Shown: positions 1 to 7,736, counted from the first letter of the stretch. The stretch is 54,223 bases of DNA from Chloroflexota bacterium (GCA_020349245.1 CP070764.1:1874823-1929045), one strand, 5' to 3'. Numbers and translations: made by a program. The notes: generated by a model from the sequence alone, not told the origin.

Positions 1-247
1 GGACTTTATCCCGCCAGCCAAGCTCGTCGATCAAGCCCAATATATGCCGGTCCGAGGCAAACCAGTGGTGATAGTATTTTTCCAGGGACCATTTCCAGTG
101 AGGTTCTTTAATCCCGCTGGCTAACCCACCGACGTTCCCATCTTTTTCGAAGATGGTCACCTGGTACCCGGCCTGGACCAAATCATATGCGGCTGCCATC
201 CCACCGATGCCAGCACCAATTATCGCGACCTGTTTTTGATCTCCCAT
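1..247 (-). CDS. FAD/NAD(P)-dependent oxidoreductase, amine-oxidase/UGM-like, N-terminal part only
   Basis: The gene runs off the left edge, so only the first 82 codons are visible, read from the ATG at 247. The N-terminus is a classic Rossmann dinucleotide-binding fold: a beta strand, then GAGIGG at about residues 11-16, then an acidic strand end (FEKDGNVGG, about 33-41) of the kind that binds the FAD ribose. The following stretch, with KYYHHWF at about 57-63, resembles the protoporphyrinogen-oxidase, UDP-galactopyranose-mutase and amine-oxidase superfamily. The exact substrate cannot be told from this fragment. It starts 25 bases after the stop of the LPG-synthase-like membrane protein on the same strand, so the two are probably co-transcribed, which hints at a role in envelope lipid or glycan metabolism. 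Confidence 0.8.
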   Translation of the reverse strand, partial: MGDQKQVAIIGAGIGGMAAAYDLVQAGYQVTIFEKDGNVGGLASGIKEPHWKWSLEKYYHHWFASDRHILGLIDELGWRDKV

Positions 248-272
248 CTTATCTTCTCGGAATAAACCTGTT

Positions 273-1283
273 TCACTCTTCTTCCAGGCGAACCCGCTCC
301 ATGCTCTGGTCCCATTTCATGCCTGCCCGGACAAAGTAATAAGCGCCGAGTGCAGTGATCGGTACCCATAAAGCGACATGAAGCAGAAGCGTGTAACCAG
401 CAGCTAGGGCTTTATCCACACCGTAAGCCTGCAGTACGGCGATCCCTGGAGCGTCAAACGTGCCCACGTATCCCGGTGCAGAAGGGATGGTCGTCGCCAG
501 GTTGACAATGCCGTTCATCAACATCAAGGTGAAAAAACTGACTTCCAGGGGGAAGGCATGCATCACAAACCAATATTTCGCGGTCTCCAGGAGCCAGATC
601 ACGATCGAGGTGAAGAAGATCATCAGGACATCCTTGGGTGATCGCAAGGCTGCCAAGCCGCCCAGGAAGTTTTCTGCCAATTGATAAACCTGCTGGCGAA
701 ATCTGGCAGGGACCAGGTAAGTTGACATGGCTTTGATAAACCAGATCATGCGCTCGGGATACATTGCTGCCAACAGAAACAGGACCAGGACTCCTAGGAA
801 TATCCCTGCCCCCCATAAGCTCAGCGTCTGGATGTTGCCGATAAACCCGGAGGAGGCGGTTAACCGGGCCAGCTCGGGCAGATTGAGAAATACGAAGCCA
901 AGCATGACCACGCCATCAAATACCCGCTCAACAACGATAGTTGCCAGGGAAGCGGAAATAGAAACACCCTCAAATTTCTTCAACACGATGGCGCGCAGTA
1001 CTTCCCCGGCTCGGGCCGGATAAATATTATTGCCCATGTAGCCGATGGCTGTGATCGGGAACAGGGTCGTCGTGGGTACAGATTTGACCGGCAGCAGTAA
1101 GTAATGCCAGCGCCAGGCACGGGCGAGTACACCGACCATGTAGATCAATACTCCCGGGATCAACCAGAAGTAATTTGCCCCCTCCAGGGTCTCCCAGACG
1201 TCTTCGAACTGCAGACCTCGCAGCGCAAAATATATGAAAACCAGGCTGATGGCTACTCCAGCCCAAAATTGCCAACGTCTCAT
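273..1283 (-). CDS. Lysylphosphatidylglycerol synthase transmembrane-domain (UPF0104/AglD2-like) protein
   Basis: A 336-residue integral membrane protein with six to eight hydrophobic segments. The N-terminal stretch has a 'hydrophobic strand, ARAWRWHYLL' arrangement (about residues 53-62) and an internal NNIYPARAGEVLRA motif (about 85-98). Both are typical of the LPG_synthase_TM family, flippase-like proteins found next to glycosyltransferases and oxidoreductases. Family members are proposed to move or modify lipid-linked substrates, but no reaction can be assigned here. The last residues are charged and cytoplasmic (SMERVRLEEE). The start is the ATG at 1283: a TAGAAT hexamer lies only 7 bases upstream, leaving no room for a ribosome binding site. 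It is the first gene of an apparent unit with the FAD oxidoreductase. Confidence 0.85.
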   Translation of the reverse strand: MRRWQFWAGVAISLVFIYFALRGLQFEDVWETLEGANYFWLIPGVLIYMVGVLARAWRWHYLLLPVKSVPTTTLFPITAIGYMGNNIYPARAGEVLRAIVLKKFEGVSISASLATIVVERVFDGVVMLGFVFLNLPELARLTASSGFIGNIQTLSLWGAGIFLGVLVLFLLAAMYPERMIWFIKAMSTYLVPARFRQQVYQLAENFLGGLAALRSPKDVLMIFFTSIVIWLLETAKYWFVMHAFPLEVSFFTLMLMNGIVNLATTIPSAPGYVGTFDAPGIAVLQAYGVDKALAAGYTLLLHVALWVPITALGAYYFVRAGMKWDQSMERVRLEEE

Positions 1284-1290
1284 GCCGCGA

Positions 1291-1296
1291 ATTCTA
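1291..1296 (-). promoter_or_regulatory. -10 hexamer of a leaderless promoter for the LPG-synthase-like gene
   Basis: Reading the minus strand, TAGAAT is followed by 7 bases and then the ATG at 1283. A -10 box so close to the start codon places the transcript start at or next to the ATG. No convincing -35 hexamer is visible (TTCCAA lies 18 bases upstream). Confidence 0.5.
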
Positions 1297-1363
1297 CCAT
1301 CTCACCCAGCCTGTTTGGAATTGTGCTCGATTTGGTATTTGAAAGCTGCCATAATTCTCCCTT

Positions 1364-1384
1364 CTTATCGGATGGACCGATAAG
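1364..1384. repeat. Inverted repeat in the divergent intergenic region
   Basis: CTTATCGG, a 5-base gap, and CCGATAAG form a perfect 8-bp inverted repeat between the two divergent genes. No T-run follows on either strand, so an intrinsic terminator is unlikely. It could be an operator, or a hairpin left from an upstream transcript. It lies about 70 bases from one -10 box and 135 from the other. Confidence 0.35.
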
Positions 1385-1519
1385 GGAAGGAATGCTCTGG
1401 CATCATGGTGTAAGTTATGCGGAGTGCGATTTGACATGTTAGCTTGTGTTCACTCCAGAGATCACTGCCAGAGTAATTCTACGCCATTTTTCCTATTTTA
1501 TTTTGTCTTTGCCCCCGTT

Positions 1520-1525
1520 TATAAT
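1520..1525 (+). promoter_or_regulatory. -10 hexamer of a leaderless promoter for the redoxin gene
   Basis: A perfect TATAAT followed by 6 bases and the ATG at 1532. The -35 region is weak (TTTATT 17 bases upstream). The spacing implies a leaderless mRNA and is the main reason for preferring the 1532 start over an in-frame start 108 bases upstream, which would lie upstream of the promoter. Confidence 0.6.
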
Positions 1526-1531
1526 CAGGGT

Positions 1532-2059
1532 ATGGAAAATATCGACCCTATCGAAAATCATAAACCGGCACCGAATTTTAATTTGCAGGACATAAACGAT
1601 CAGAGCCATGCACTCAGCGATTATCTGGGATCGATCGTGATCCTGAATTTCTGGTCTGCTGAGTGCACCTGGTCGAAACGGGCTGACGAATTAATTGCCC
1701 AGTACTTACTGGAATGGGGGGACCGAGTTCAGTATCTGCCGGTAGCTTCCAACCTCAATGAAGATCGTGAAATCCTTGTTGCACAGGCCGCCACGCGCAA
1801 GCTGGACCTTCTCTTGAAAGATGAGAAAAACAGGGTTGCCAATCTCTATGGTGCGACGAGCACCCCGCATATATTCGTGATCGATACCGGGGGTGTGTTA
1901 CGCTATCAGGGAGCATTCGATGATGTGACCTTCCGCCAGCGAACACCCGGTGAACATTATCTCTACCTGGCGGTGAAAAGTTTGCTGAGAGATCAATTAC
2001 CTGATCCGGACTTGACACCAGCTTATGGTTGTACGATAGTGCGCGCCGCGGCATCATAA
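1532..2059 (+). CDS. Thioredoxin-fold redoxin (AhpC/TSA, peroxiredoxin-like)
   Basis: A 175-residue cytoplasmic protein of the thioredoxin/peroxiredoxin superfamily. The N-terminal PAPNFNLQD (about 13-20) is the usual peroxiredoxin entry strand. The active-site loop reads FWSAECTWSKR (40-50), so the site is C-x-x-S (Cys45) rather than C-x-x-C. The cis-proline element is present as STPHIFVID (about 110-118). A second cysteine sits near the C-terminus in YGCTIV (Cys167), resembling the conserved C-terminal GC(S/T)I element of Prx-like-1 proteins, and may act as resolving cysteine. The likely role is thiol-based peroxide reduction or disulphide exchange. A longer in-frame reading from 1424 begins with an unrelated Cys/Phe-rich leader and is rejected because it spans the promoter. 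Confidence 0.85.
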   Translation: MENIDPIENHKPAPNFNLQDINDQSHALSDYLGSIVILNFWSAECTWSKRADELIAQYLLEWGDRVQYLPVASNLNEDREILVAQAATRKLDLLLKDEKNRVANLYGATSTPHIFVIDTGGVLRYQGAFDDVTFRQRTPGEHYLYLAVKSLLRDQLPDPDLTPAYGCTIVRAAAS

Positions 2060-2362
2060 TCCAATCATGCTTTTTCATCGATAACTGGTTCCGTGATGCA
2101 GCGTCGAAATACCCCTGAACTCCAATCGCTGAGAGCCCGAGACTTCTCCGAGCTGCCACCAAAATTTCCCTATTTGGTACCATATTTTCGCCTAGAAACC
2201 ACTGTGAGTATTAAAAAAACATGAATATATCAATTCATAAGGGTGAAAATATGTTCGCCAGCGCTGTGCTGCCCTTGACCGCAGTGGCAAGGGCTTCAAA
2301 AATCGAGTAGAATCGGGTGGATAAATCTGCCGTTAAGGACAGAAATAAACAAAGGATAATTT
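2060..2362. other. Intergenic region with one hairpin and a possible -10 box
   Basis: No gene is visible in these 303 bases. A 7-bp inverted repeat, GCCCTTG...CAAGGGC (2271-2294, loop of 10), is followed by only three scattered As and Ts and may be a weak terminator for the redoxin gene. A TAGAAT at 2308-2313 could be the -10 box of the LysM gene. AAAGGA at 2353-2358, close to the ATG at 2363, is a poor but possible ribosome binding site. The AT-rich part around 2205-2250 holds no recognisable motif. Confidence 0.4.
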
Positions 2363-3067
2363 ATGAGTGATAAAGACTCAGCCCAGAATGTTATCGATTC
2401 ATATCGCAAGAGGCGTCAAAGCACAACTCCCTTCTTGATCGGTGCCGTAGCGATCATCCTGATCGCAGTGGGCATCGTCGTGATTGTTCTCTGGCTGAGA
2501 GGTTCAGATGGTATTTCGATATCCTTCTTTGCCAGTCCAACACCAACGGCGACGGAAACTGCAACCCCCACCGCAACTGCGACGGAAACAGCAACAGCAA
2601 CCAATACCCCCACGGTGACAGAAACGCCGACTGCCTCTGCCACACCCACAGCTTCCGGGCCATTTATTTATGTTGTTGTCGAAGGCGACACGCTGGATTC
2701 GATCGCAGCCCAGTTCGGGGTCGACGTGCTGACACTCATGGCGCTGAACAATATGACTGATAGCCTGATCCGGGTGGGGGACGAGCTGCTGATTCCCAAT
2801 CCTGACCTTGCCCTGGATACGCCCACGCCCATTCCAACAGGTTGGCGAGGTACGATAGAGTATCGCATCGCCGTCGGAGATACCCTCGAATTGATCGCCC
2901 TGCGGTTCTTCAGCACTGTGGAATCGATCTTGGATGAAAACGAAGGCCTGGACAACGCCAATGAAATTTTTGTAGGCCAGATCATCAATGTCCGGGTGAA
3001 TATCGCTACCCCGGTGCCTACAAACACACCTAGACCATCTCTGCTCACCCCAACTGCGACCCCATAG
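2363..3067 (+). CDS. Membrane-anchored protein with two LysM domains
   Basis: 234 residues. A short basic cytoplasmic tail (RKRRQ at 15-19) precedes a single transmembrane helix at about 24-45. A disordered Thr/Pro/Ala linker follows (about 58-98, repeats of TPTATET type), then LysM domain 1 (about 102-146, with VVEGDTLDSIAAQFGV) and LysM domain 2 (about 166-212, with AVGDTLELIALRF). The C-terminal tail is again Pro/Thr rich. LysM modules bind N-acetylglucosamine-containing glycans such as peptidoglycan, so the protein probably tethers the membrane to the wall or to a glycan layer, with the linker as a flexible stalk. There is no catalytic domain. A strong hairpin terminator follows the stop codon. 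Confidence 0.85.
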   Translation: MSDKDSAQNVIDSYRKRRQSTTPFLIGAVAIILIAVGIVVIVLWLRGSDGISISFFASPTPTATETATPTATATETATATNTPTVTETPTASATPTASGPFIYVVVEGDTLDSIAAQFGVDVLTLMALNNMTDSLIRVGDELLIPNPDLALDTPTPIPTGWRGTIEYRIAVGDTLELIALRFFSTVESILDENEGLDNANEIFVGQIINVRVNIATPVPTNTPRPSLLTPTATP

Positions 3068-3078
3068 GACAAGCATTT

Positions 3079-3112
3079 CATCCCGCAGAAAATTTTCTGC
3101 GGGATGTTTTAT
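3079..3112 (+). terminator. Intrinsic terminator of the LysM gene
   Basis: A perfect 28-base palindrome with arms CATCCCGCAGAAAA and TTTTCTGCGGGATG (3079-3106) is followed by TTTTATATTT. It lies 12 bases after the LysM stop codon, between convergent genes. The T-run favours the plus strand. Confidence 0.75.
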
Positions 3113-3169
3113 ATTTCTCCATCGCATTTCCCTATACCTCCCCGATTTCCATCTCTGGGTAGGGCAATG

Positions 3170-4345
3170 CTAGCGAAGCGAACGGCTGGCCTGTTCAATA
3201 CGGGCAAGAATCTCGGCCGCCTCCTGTTCATCGGCGATATGAACCCGTCCATCGCCATCCACATGGGTGGGGATCAAGGTTGTGTCCACCAATTCGGTCC
3301 CCTGGAAGGTGACAATCAGGATGACCCCCTGTTGGTGATCCAGTGCCCAATTTTGGTCAAAAACAAAATTCCCCAATCCATAATAAACCTTTACCCCGTC
3401 GATCTCCTCTATGGCCTGAACTACATGGGTATGGTTGCCCACTACCAAATCTGCGCCGGCCTGTACGGCGACTTTTGCCAGCTCTCTTTGTGACCAATTG
3501 GGTAGGGGAGAATCTTCAGGTCCCCAATGGGGCATGGCGATGACGACATCCGCAACCTGGCGCGCCGCCTGTATGGCTGCTCTCAAATTCGTCTCATCCA
3601 GCACGGCTATCCCGGGTGTATCGTTCGTGGCAAAGGTCAATGGTTCCAGCTGTCCGAGCGAGACGAACCCGAAGCGAGTCCCATTCAGCTCAACCACGAC
3701 CGGTTTCATGGCATCCGGGAGATTCATCCCTGCTCCGATGGGTAAGATCCCTACCCGGTTGAGGTTATCCAGGGTGTCGAAAAAAGCCCGGTCGCCGCAG
3801 TTGCTGAGTCCACAATTCTTGATGTGGTTCGTGGCAACACTCATCAGGTCAAATCCCGCCCTTGCTAGGGCATCCGCATTTTCCGGACTGCCCACCAGCA
3901 CATAAGTTGGAACGCAGCCGGTATGGGGTGGATAATCGCTGATCGTGGCATTCAGGGTGCCAATTGCTAGATCGGTCTTGTAGATTGTCTCGCGCACTTC
4001 GTCATACAGGTAATCAGCATCCCCGGAGGCATCGATTGCTGCTTGAACACAGCGGGCTGGGACAATCACGCCAGTGAAGAGCAGTTCAGTCCGCGGGAGC
4101 ACTGTAGGTGAAGGTGTGGGAGTTGGAGCTGTTGGACTGGGGGTTAGGGAGGGGTGTGTCGTGGGACTTGGTGACGCCTGGTGTGTAGCACTGGGGGCGA
4201 CTGGTGTAAGCTGATCGGGGCTAAGTGCGGGGAGGAGGGTAGTTTCCCCGGATGCCGGATCCAACTGGCTCGGTTGGGTCGCTGCGGTCTGGCAACCCGC
4301 AGCAAAAAAGAATAAGAACAAAAGCCACCAACTTTTTTTCACCAT
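3170..4345 (-). CDS. CapA-family (metallophosphatase-like) lipoprotein
   Basis: 391 residues. A lipoprotein signal peptide ends in AAGC (Cys18). A long Pro/Thr/Ser stalk (about 25-85) follows, then a CapA/PgsA domain of the calcineurin-like fold. Visible family landmarks are SVATNHIKNCG (central Asn-His), AMPHWGPED-type HWG, and VVGNHTHVVQ near the C-terminus. The opening metal motif, normally GD-x-M-x-GR, reads TGVIVPARC (91-99), so the first metal-binding Asp is a Val at about 93. CapA proteins take part in poly-gamma-glutamate or surface polymer assembly, but no capB or capC lies nearby. The gene is last in a same-strand block, starting 21 bases after queG stops. The start is the ATG at 4345. 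Confidence 0.85.
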   Translation of the reverse strand: MVKKSWWLLFLFFFAAGCQTAATQPSQLDPASGETTLLPALSPDQLTPVAPSATHQASPSPTTHPSLTPSPTAPTPTPSPTVLPRTELLFTGVIVPARCVQAAIDASGDADYLYDEVRETIYKTDLAIGTLNATISDYPPHTGCVPTYVLVGSPENADALARAGFDLMSVATNHIKNCGLSNCGDRAFFDTLDNLNRVGILPIGAGMNLPDAMKPVVVELNGTRFGFVSLGQLEPLTFATNDTPGIAVLDETNLRAAIQAARQVADVVIAMPHWGPEDSPLPNWSQRELAKVAVQAGADLVVGNHTHVVQAIEEIDGVKVYYGLGNFVFDQNWALDHQQGVILIVTFQGTELVDTTLIPTHVDGDGRVHIADEQEAAEILARIEQASRSLR

Positions 4346-4366
4346 GAATGTCTCGTTTGAAATGGA

Positions 4367-5518
4367 TTATCCAGATAATGCTGCCTCGATTTCCTTCAGC
4401 ACGTAAGGATCTCTTTCGACACCGGCTGCCTTGACAAGCGATTTTTTGGTTACCGTTTCAGCATATTGTCCGAGGGCCCAGGCAACATGGCCGCGGATGA
4501 GAGGCTCGGCTTCGTTTAAGAGTGAATGTACCAGCGGTTGAATTCCAGCAGCGGGTCTGCTGTTCCCCAGGGCAACTGCAACATTGCGCAGATATCCCCG
4601 CCGTTTTGCCCGTTTCAGTGGGGTTCCTTTGAATTTGTGATTGAAGTCCTTGTTGGAAAGTGAAAGTTCGTCAAGCAGCTGCTGGCGAGCTTGATTGAGC
4701 TCACCGGCAAGCTCCCTGTCCTGGTTGGCAGTCGCGAAGCGCAGGTTCCAGGGGCATACCAGCTGACAAATGTCGCAACCAAAAATCCAGTTTCCGATCT
4801 TAGGGCGCAGATCTTCGGGAATCGGCCCTTTCAATTCGATGGTCAGGTATGAGATACATTGAGAGGCATCGATGGTTCTATCGCTGAGGATGCAGCCTGT
4901 CGGACAGGCCTCGATACAGCGGGTGCAGGACCCGCAGCGGTCAGGGGCAAAAGGAGGGTCCGCTTCCAGTTCTATCCCCAGGAATAACTCTGCCAGCAAG
5001 AAAAATGATCCCCGGAGAGGATTGATCAGGCAGGTGTTTTTACCGATCCATCCCAGCCCGGCTCGCTGGGCGAGTTCGCGTTCTAAAATGGGGCCTGTAT
5101 CGGTATACGTCCGGTAGGGAACAGGTTCTCCTACCTGATCATGGATGAAAGCGATTAATTGTTCCAAGCGTTCAGGGATTACTTCATGATAATCAGGGCC
5201 CCAAGCATAGGAGGCGATTTTACCAGTAGGGAATTGACCTCCGGATATTTCTAAATCCAGCATTTCCTGGAATGACTCAGGTAAGGTGTGCTCCATGCCG
5301 AGGACCAGAATAGAATTGCACTCTGGCATAATGAGGCTGGGATTTGCCCTGCGGGTGCGCGCTCGGTCTGTGGAAAGATAACCCATCTCTCCATGGCGAG
5401 CTTGATCTATCCAATTCTCATAGATATCCAGGTGAGGAGGTGGATCAGGCTTGGTTACCCCAACGAGTTTAAATCCTAATCGTTTTGCTTCAGCTCCAAT
5501 CGCGTTCTTGAGCGCCAT
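4367..5518 (-). CDS. queG: Epoxyqueuosine reductase QueG
   Basis: 383 residues from the ATG at 5518. It catalyses the last step of queuosine synthesis, reducing epoxyqueuosine to queuosine in tRNA with cobalamin and two [4Fe-4S] clusters. The catalytic Asp region YRTYTDTGPILERELA is at about 135-150 (Asp140). Ferredoxin-like cysteines are in CGSCTRCIEACP (from 195) and CDICQLVCPWN (from 248). HEAT-like helices (GHVAWALGQ) end the protein, as in full-length family members. The start lies 4 bases after the stop of the upstream lipoprotein. An alternative in-frame GTG at 5533 would overlap that gene by 11 bases. It belongs to the block FW-lipoprotein, FW-lipoprotein, queG, capA-like, with miaB just upstream. 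Confidence 0.93.
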   Translation of the reverse strand: MALKNAIGAEAKRLGFKLVGVTKPDPPPHLDIYENWIDQARHGEMGYLSTDRARTRRANPSLIMPECNSILVLGMEHTLPESFQEMLDLEISGGQFPTGKIASYAWGPDYHEVIPERLEQLIAFIHDQVGEPVPYRTYTDTGPILERELAQRAGLGWIGKNTCLINPLRGSFFLLAELFLGIELEADPPFAPDRCGSCTRCIEACPTGCILSDRTIDASQCISYLTIELKGPIPEDLRPKIGNWIFGCDICQLVCPWNLRFATANQDRELAGELNQARQQLLDELSLSNKDFNHKFKGTPLKRAKRRGYLRNVAVALGNSRPAAGIQPLVHSLLNEAEPLIRGHVAWALGQYAETVTKKSLVKAAGVERDPYVLKEIEAALSG

Positions 5519-5522
5519 AAAG

Positions 5523-6512
5523 CTAAGAACCACAGGATAAAGAAAAACTCACCTGATTGGAAATTTTATCGTTGGGTGATAGGACATGAAACTGCGCCCA
5601 CCCATCTACAGAGTCCTGGATGTCCAGGTAGTAGACCACGGAATGGGCACCCGCATCAAATGTGCCCGTGAGATCACCGGGGAGATTGAAAGTAAAACCA
5701 GGTGTATCGCTGCCAGCTTCCATACGGTAGGTGACTGTTGCTGGTTCACTCAAGTCAAACGTCGCGGTGAAGGTGAAGGTATACGGGCAATCACCGGGCG
5801 AAGATTCATCTACCTGGATGGAGGTCTGCGTGACCCGGCCTGCCCCGGAAATAGTTGGCACAGCCGTACCCCCGGTTCCCCCACCAACCACATCAATCTG
5901 CACGTAAACCTGGTAATCGAAAAACTCACCTGCTGGATTGCGCATCTTCCAGAAACCGAGATAAGAACCTGCGGACTGGGGTGCCGTCATGTCCACGGAA
6001 ACATCCACTGTATCACCTGGGTCAACATTTCCGCTTAGTGGTACGGCTGCTGGGGCAGACATTTGTTCTCCGCTGAAGAACCCAAAAGAGTAATCGGTTG
6101 TCCAGGTATTCGTTCCAGAGTTTTGCAGCTGCCAAACCTTGGTGAATTGTTCTCCAGGGTTGAAATCCGTGCCATCTGGAATGGTTACATCTGCCCAGAA
6201 TACAGCCTGGTCGGTACCACCGGTTATTGGAGTTGAAGGTGGTGTGCTAGTCCCGGCTGGTTCCTCTCCCGAACCTGTATCTGAAGTGGCAGATGGCGTG
6301 GAGGATATATCTCCAGTTTCTTGTTGTGTAGGTGAAGTGATAGTTGTTGGTTTAGCCAGCTCTGTAAGCTGTGCATTGGCAGTTTCTGCAGCAGCTGTCA
6401 GCACCGCTTCAGGCTCAGGAGTTGGGCTTGCTTCTCCATCAGCCGAGGAACAGGCCGCGAGGAGCAGGCACAGGGCAAACCATAGGATAAGAAATTTTGA
6501 TTTAATCATCAT
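5523..6512 (-). CDS. Lipoprotein with NBR1-type (FW) Ig-like domain, paralogue 2
   Basis: 329 residues from the ATG at 6512. The signal peptide ends in LLAAC (Cys21). A short Ala/Gln-rich segment, TAAAETANAQLTELA (39-53), and a Thr/Ser/Pro stalk lead to an FW domain at about 103-208. Its landmarks are the DGTDFNPGEQFTKVWQLQNSG entry, a TWTTDYSF strand, PGDTVDVSVDMTAPQSAGSY and FWKMRNP. The C-terminal 110 residues (about 218-329) form a further beta-rich domain with one cysteine pair. FW domains were first defined in the eukaryotic autophagy receptor NBR1 and occur in bacterial surface proteins as binding modules. The ligand here is unknown. An in-frame start at 6554 would overlap the upstream gene by 34 bases and add a charged leader before the signal peptide, so it was not chosen. 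Confidence 0.8.
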   Translation of the reverse strand: MMIKSKFLILWFALCLLLAACSSADGEASPTPEPEAVLTAAAETANAQLTELAKPTTITSPTQQETGDISSTPSATSDTGSGEEPAGTSTPPSTPITGGTDQAVFWADVTIPDGTDFNPGEQFTKVWQLQNSGTNTWTTDYSFGFFSGEQMSAPAAVPLSGNVDPGDTVDVSVDMTAPQSAGSYLGFWKMRNPAGEFFDYQVYVQIDVVGGGTGGTAVPTISGAGRVTQTSIQVDESSPGDCPYTFTFTATFDLSEPATVTYRMEAGSDTPGFTFNLPGDLTGTFDAGAHSVVYYLDIQDSVDGWAQFHVLSPNDKISNQVSFSLSCGS

Positions 6513-6520
6513 GGTAATTA

Positions 6521-7672
6521 TCACTGCTCCCTTTCGATCCGCGCGGAACCCCATACAACCAGGTCATTAACCGGCGAACCGGCAGCCAGCACGTCCAAAA
6601 CAAATTGTACTTCCTTCCCGGCATGCGCTGATAAATCGATGTCGGGGAAAATTAATATTCCATCACAGGATTTTGCCCACTCGCCAACTTTTTGAACAGA
6701 ATCTCCCTGCTTAATTGAAAATTGGAAAATGACCTGCCCATCCTTGCATTTCTCCAGGAAACCCAGCTTTGCCTTGAAGTGATCGTTGTCCTCGATCGTG
6801 TATTTCGGGAATGTGCCTGTAATCCGTCCATCATCCACCTTCATAGGACCTGTAACCAGGGCATAGCCGGATCGCTTCCCATTTTCCAGGAGGAAGTCGT
6901 TTTTTACCTTGGCCACGCCATCCGGATTATCTTCAGCACCGTTGAATGGTATTTGAGCAGAACTGCCGCCGCCGCTACCAACCCAAGTAGCTGCTCCGGA
7001 CTGTATGTTGAAATCATAAGTCAGCCCGCTCTGCGCTTCAATCTTAATCTTAACCCAGAATTCCTTGTCCCGGCTATCACCTAGACCAAAGGTTTGGCCA
7101 CTTGGGTTACGCAGCTTCCAGTACCCTTGATAGGTTCCGGTTGATTCTGGTGCAATAAGATCGATCGAGACATCAACTGTCTCACCGGGGGCAACAGTCC
7201 CACTTGTCAGCGGGGAAGAAGCAGGACCACCCATAGCATCCCCCCGGTCGAAAACGATGGCATAACCCGAATTCCAGCTGCAGACCCCATCGTTACGCAG
7301 CCGCCAGGTTTTGGTAAATTCTTGGCCAGCTTCCAGGACGGTGTTATCGGGGACCGAGACATCTTTTTCAAAACCGGCTTGATCACACACTCCCTGCGTT
7401 GGGGTCGGGGAGTTGGTTGCGATGGGTGCTGGAGACGCAGTTGGTCCAGAAGGGGGGGCAGCAGTGGCGGTGAAATCACCTTGTATAGAGGTAGGTTGAA
7501 CCGCTGTCGCAGCAAGGGTTAGCTGCGCTTGAACCGTTTGCGCTGCGTAGGTTTTGAGCAATTCGGGACCGGAGGGCGTAGGAGTCCCTTCCCGGGGAAA
7601 ATTGCAGGCTAGGACCAGCATCGACAAGATAAAGAGGGGGAAGACCAGGCGAAAATGACGGTTTTTCTGCAT
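6521..7672 (-). CDS. Lipoprotein with NBR1-type (FW) Ig-like domain, paralogue 1
   Basis: 383 residues. The ATG at 7672 has AAGGA at the proper distance upstream; an in-frame GTG at 7690 is less likely. The signal peptide ends in LVLAC (Cys23). Then come TYAAQTVQAQLTLAATA (41-57), a Pro/Thr stalk, and an FW domain at about 100-212 with VLEAGQEFTKTWRLRNDG, CSWNSGYAIVF, PGETVDVSIDLIAPESTGTY and YWKLRNPSG. A separate C-terminal region of about 165 residues (218-383) looks like a beta sandwich, possibly carbohydrate binding, and contains two cysteines. The gene stands 8 bases upstream of its paralogue and follows a strong promoter at 7737-7765. Confidence 0.82.
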   Translation of the reverse strand: MQKNRHFRLVFPLFILSMLVLACNFPREGTPTPSGPELLKTYAAQTVQAQLTLAATAVQPTSIQGDFTATAAPPSGPTASPAPIATNSPTPTQGVCDQAGFEKDVSVPDNTVLEAGQEFTKTWRLRNDGVCSWNSGYAIVFDRGDAMGGPASSPLTSGTVAPGETVDVSIDLIAPESTGTYQGYWKLRNPSGQTFGLGDSRDKEFWVKIKIEAQSGLTYDFNIQSGAATWVGSGGGSSAQIPFNGAEDNPDGVAKVKNDFLLENGKRSGYALVTGPMKVDDGRITGTFPKYTIEDNDHFKAKLGFLEKCKDGQVIFQFSIKQGDSVQKVGEWAKSCDGILIFPDIDLSAHAGKEVQFVLDVLAAGSPVNDLVVWGSARIEREQ

Positions 7673-7736
7673 GAAATTGTCCTTGAACACCGGTGGACAA
7701 AGAAAAAATCACCCAAATTCCAGCTGCCGTATGGCT

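Noticed and set aside
1424-1531. Upstream extension of the redoxin gene
   Set aside because: The extra 36 residues would be encoded upstream of and across the TATAAT at 1520-1525 and look unlike any redoxin N-terminus.
2530-2670. Repetitive ACN/GCN-rich DNA as a CRISPR-like or tandem repeat array
   Set aside because: The repetition follows the codons of a Thr/Pro/Ala linker, is irregular, and has no spacers; similar stretches occur in most of the surface-protein genes.
2504-3127. Open frame opposite the LysM gene
   Set aside because: Its product is Gly/Cys/Arg low complexity produced by the reverse complement of the Thr/Pro linker; the plus-strand LysM protein explains the sequence.
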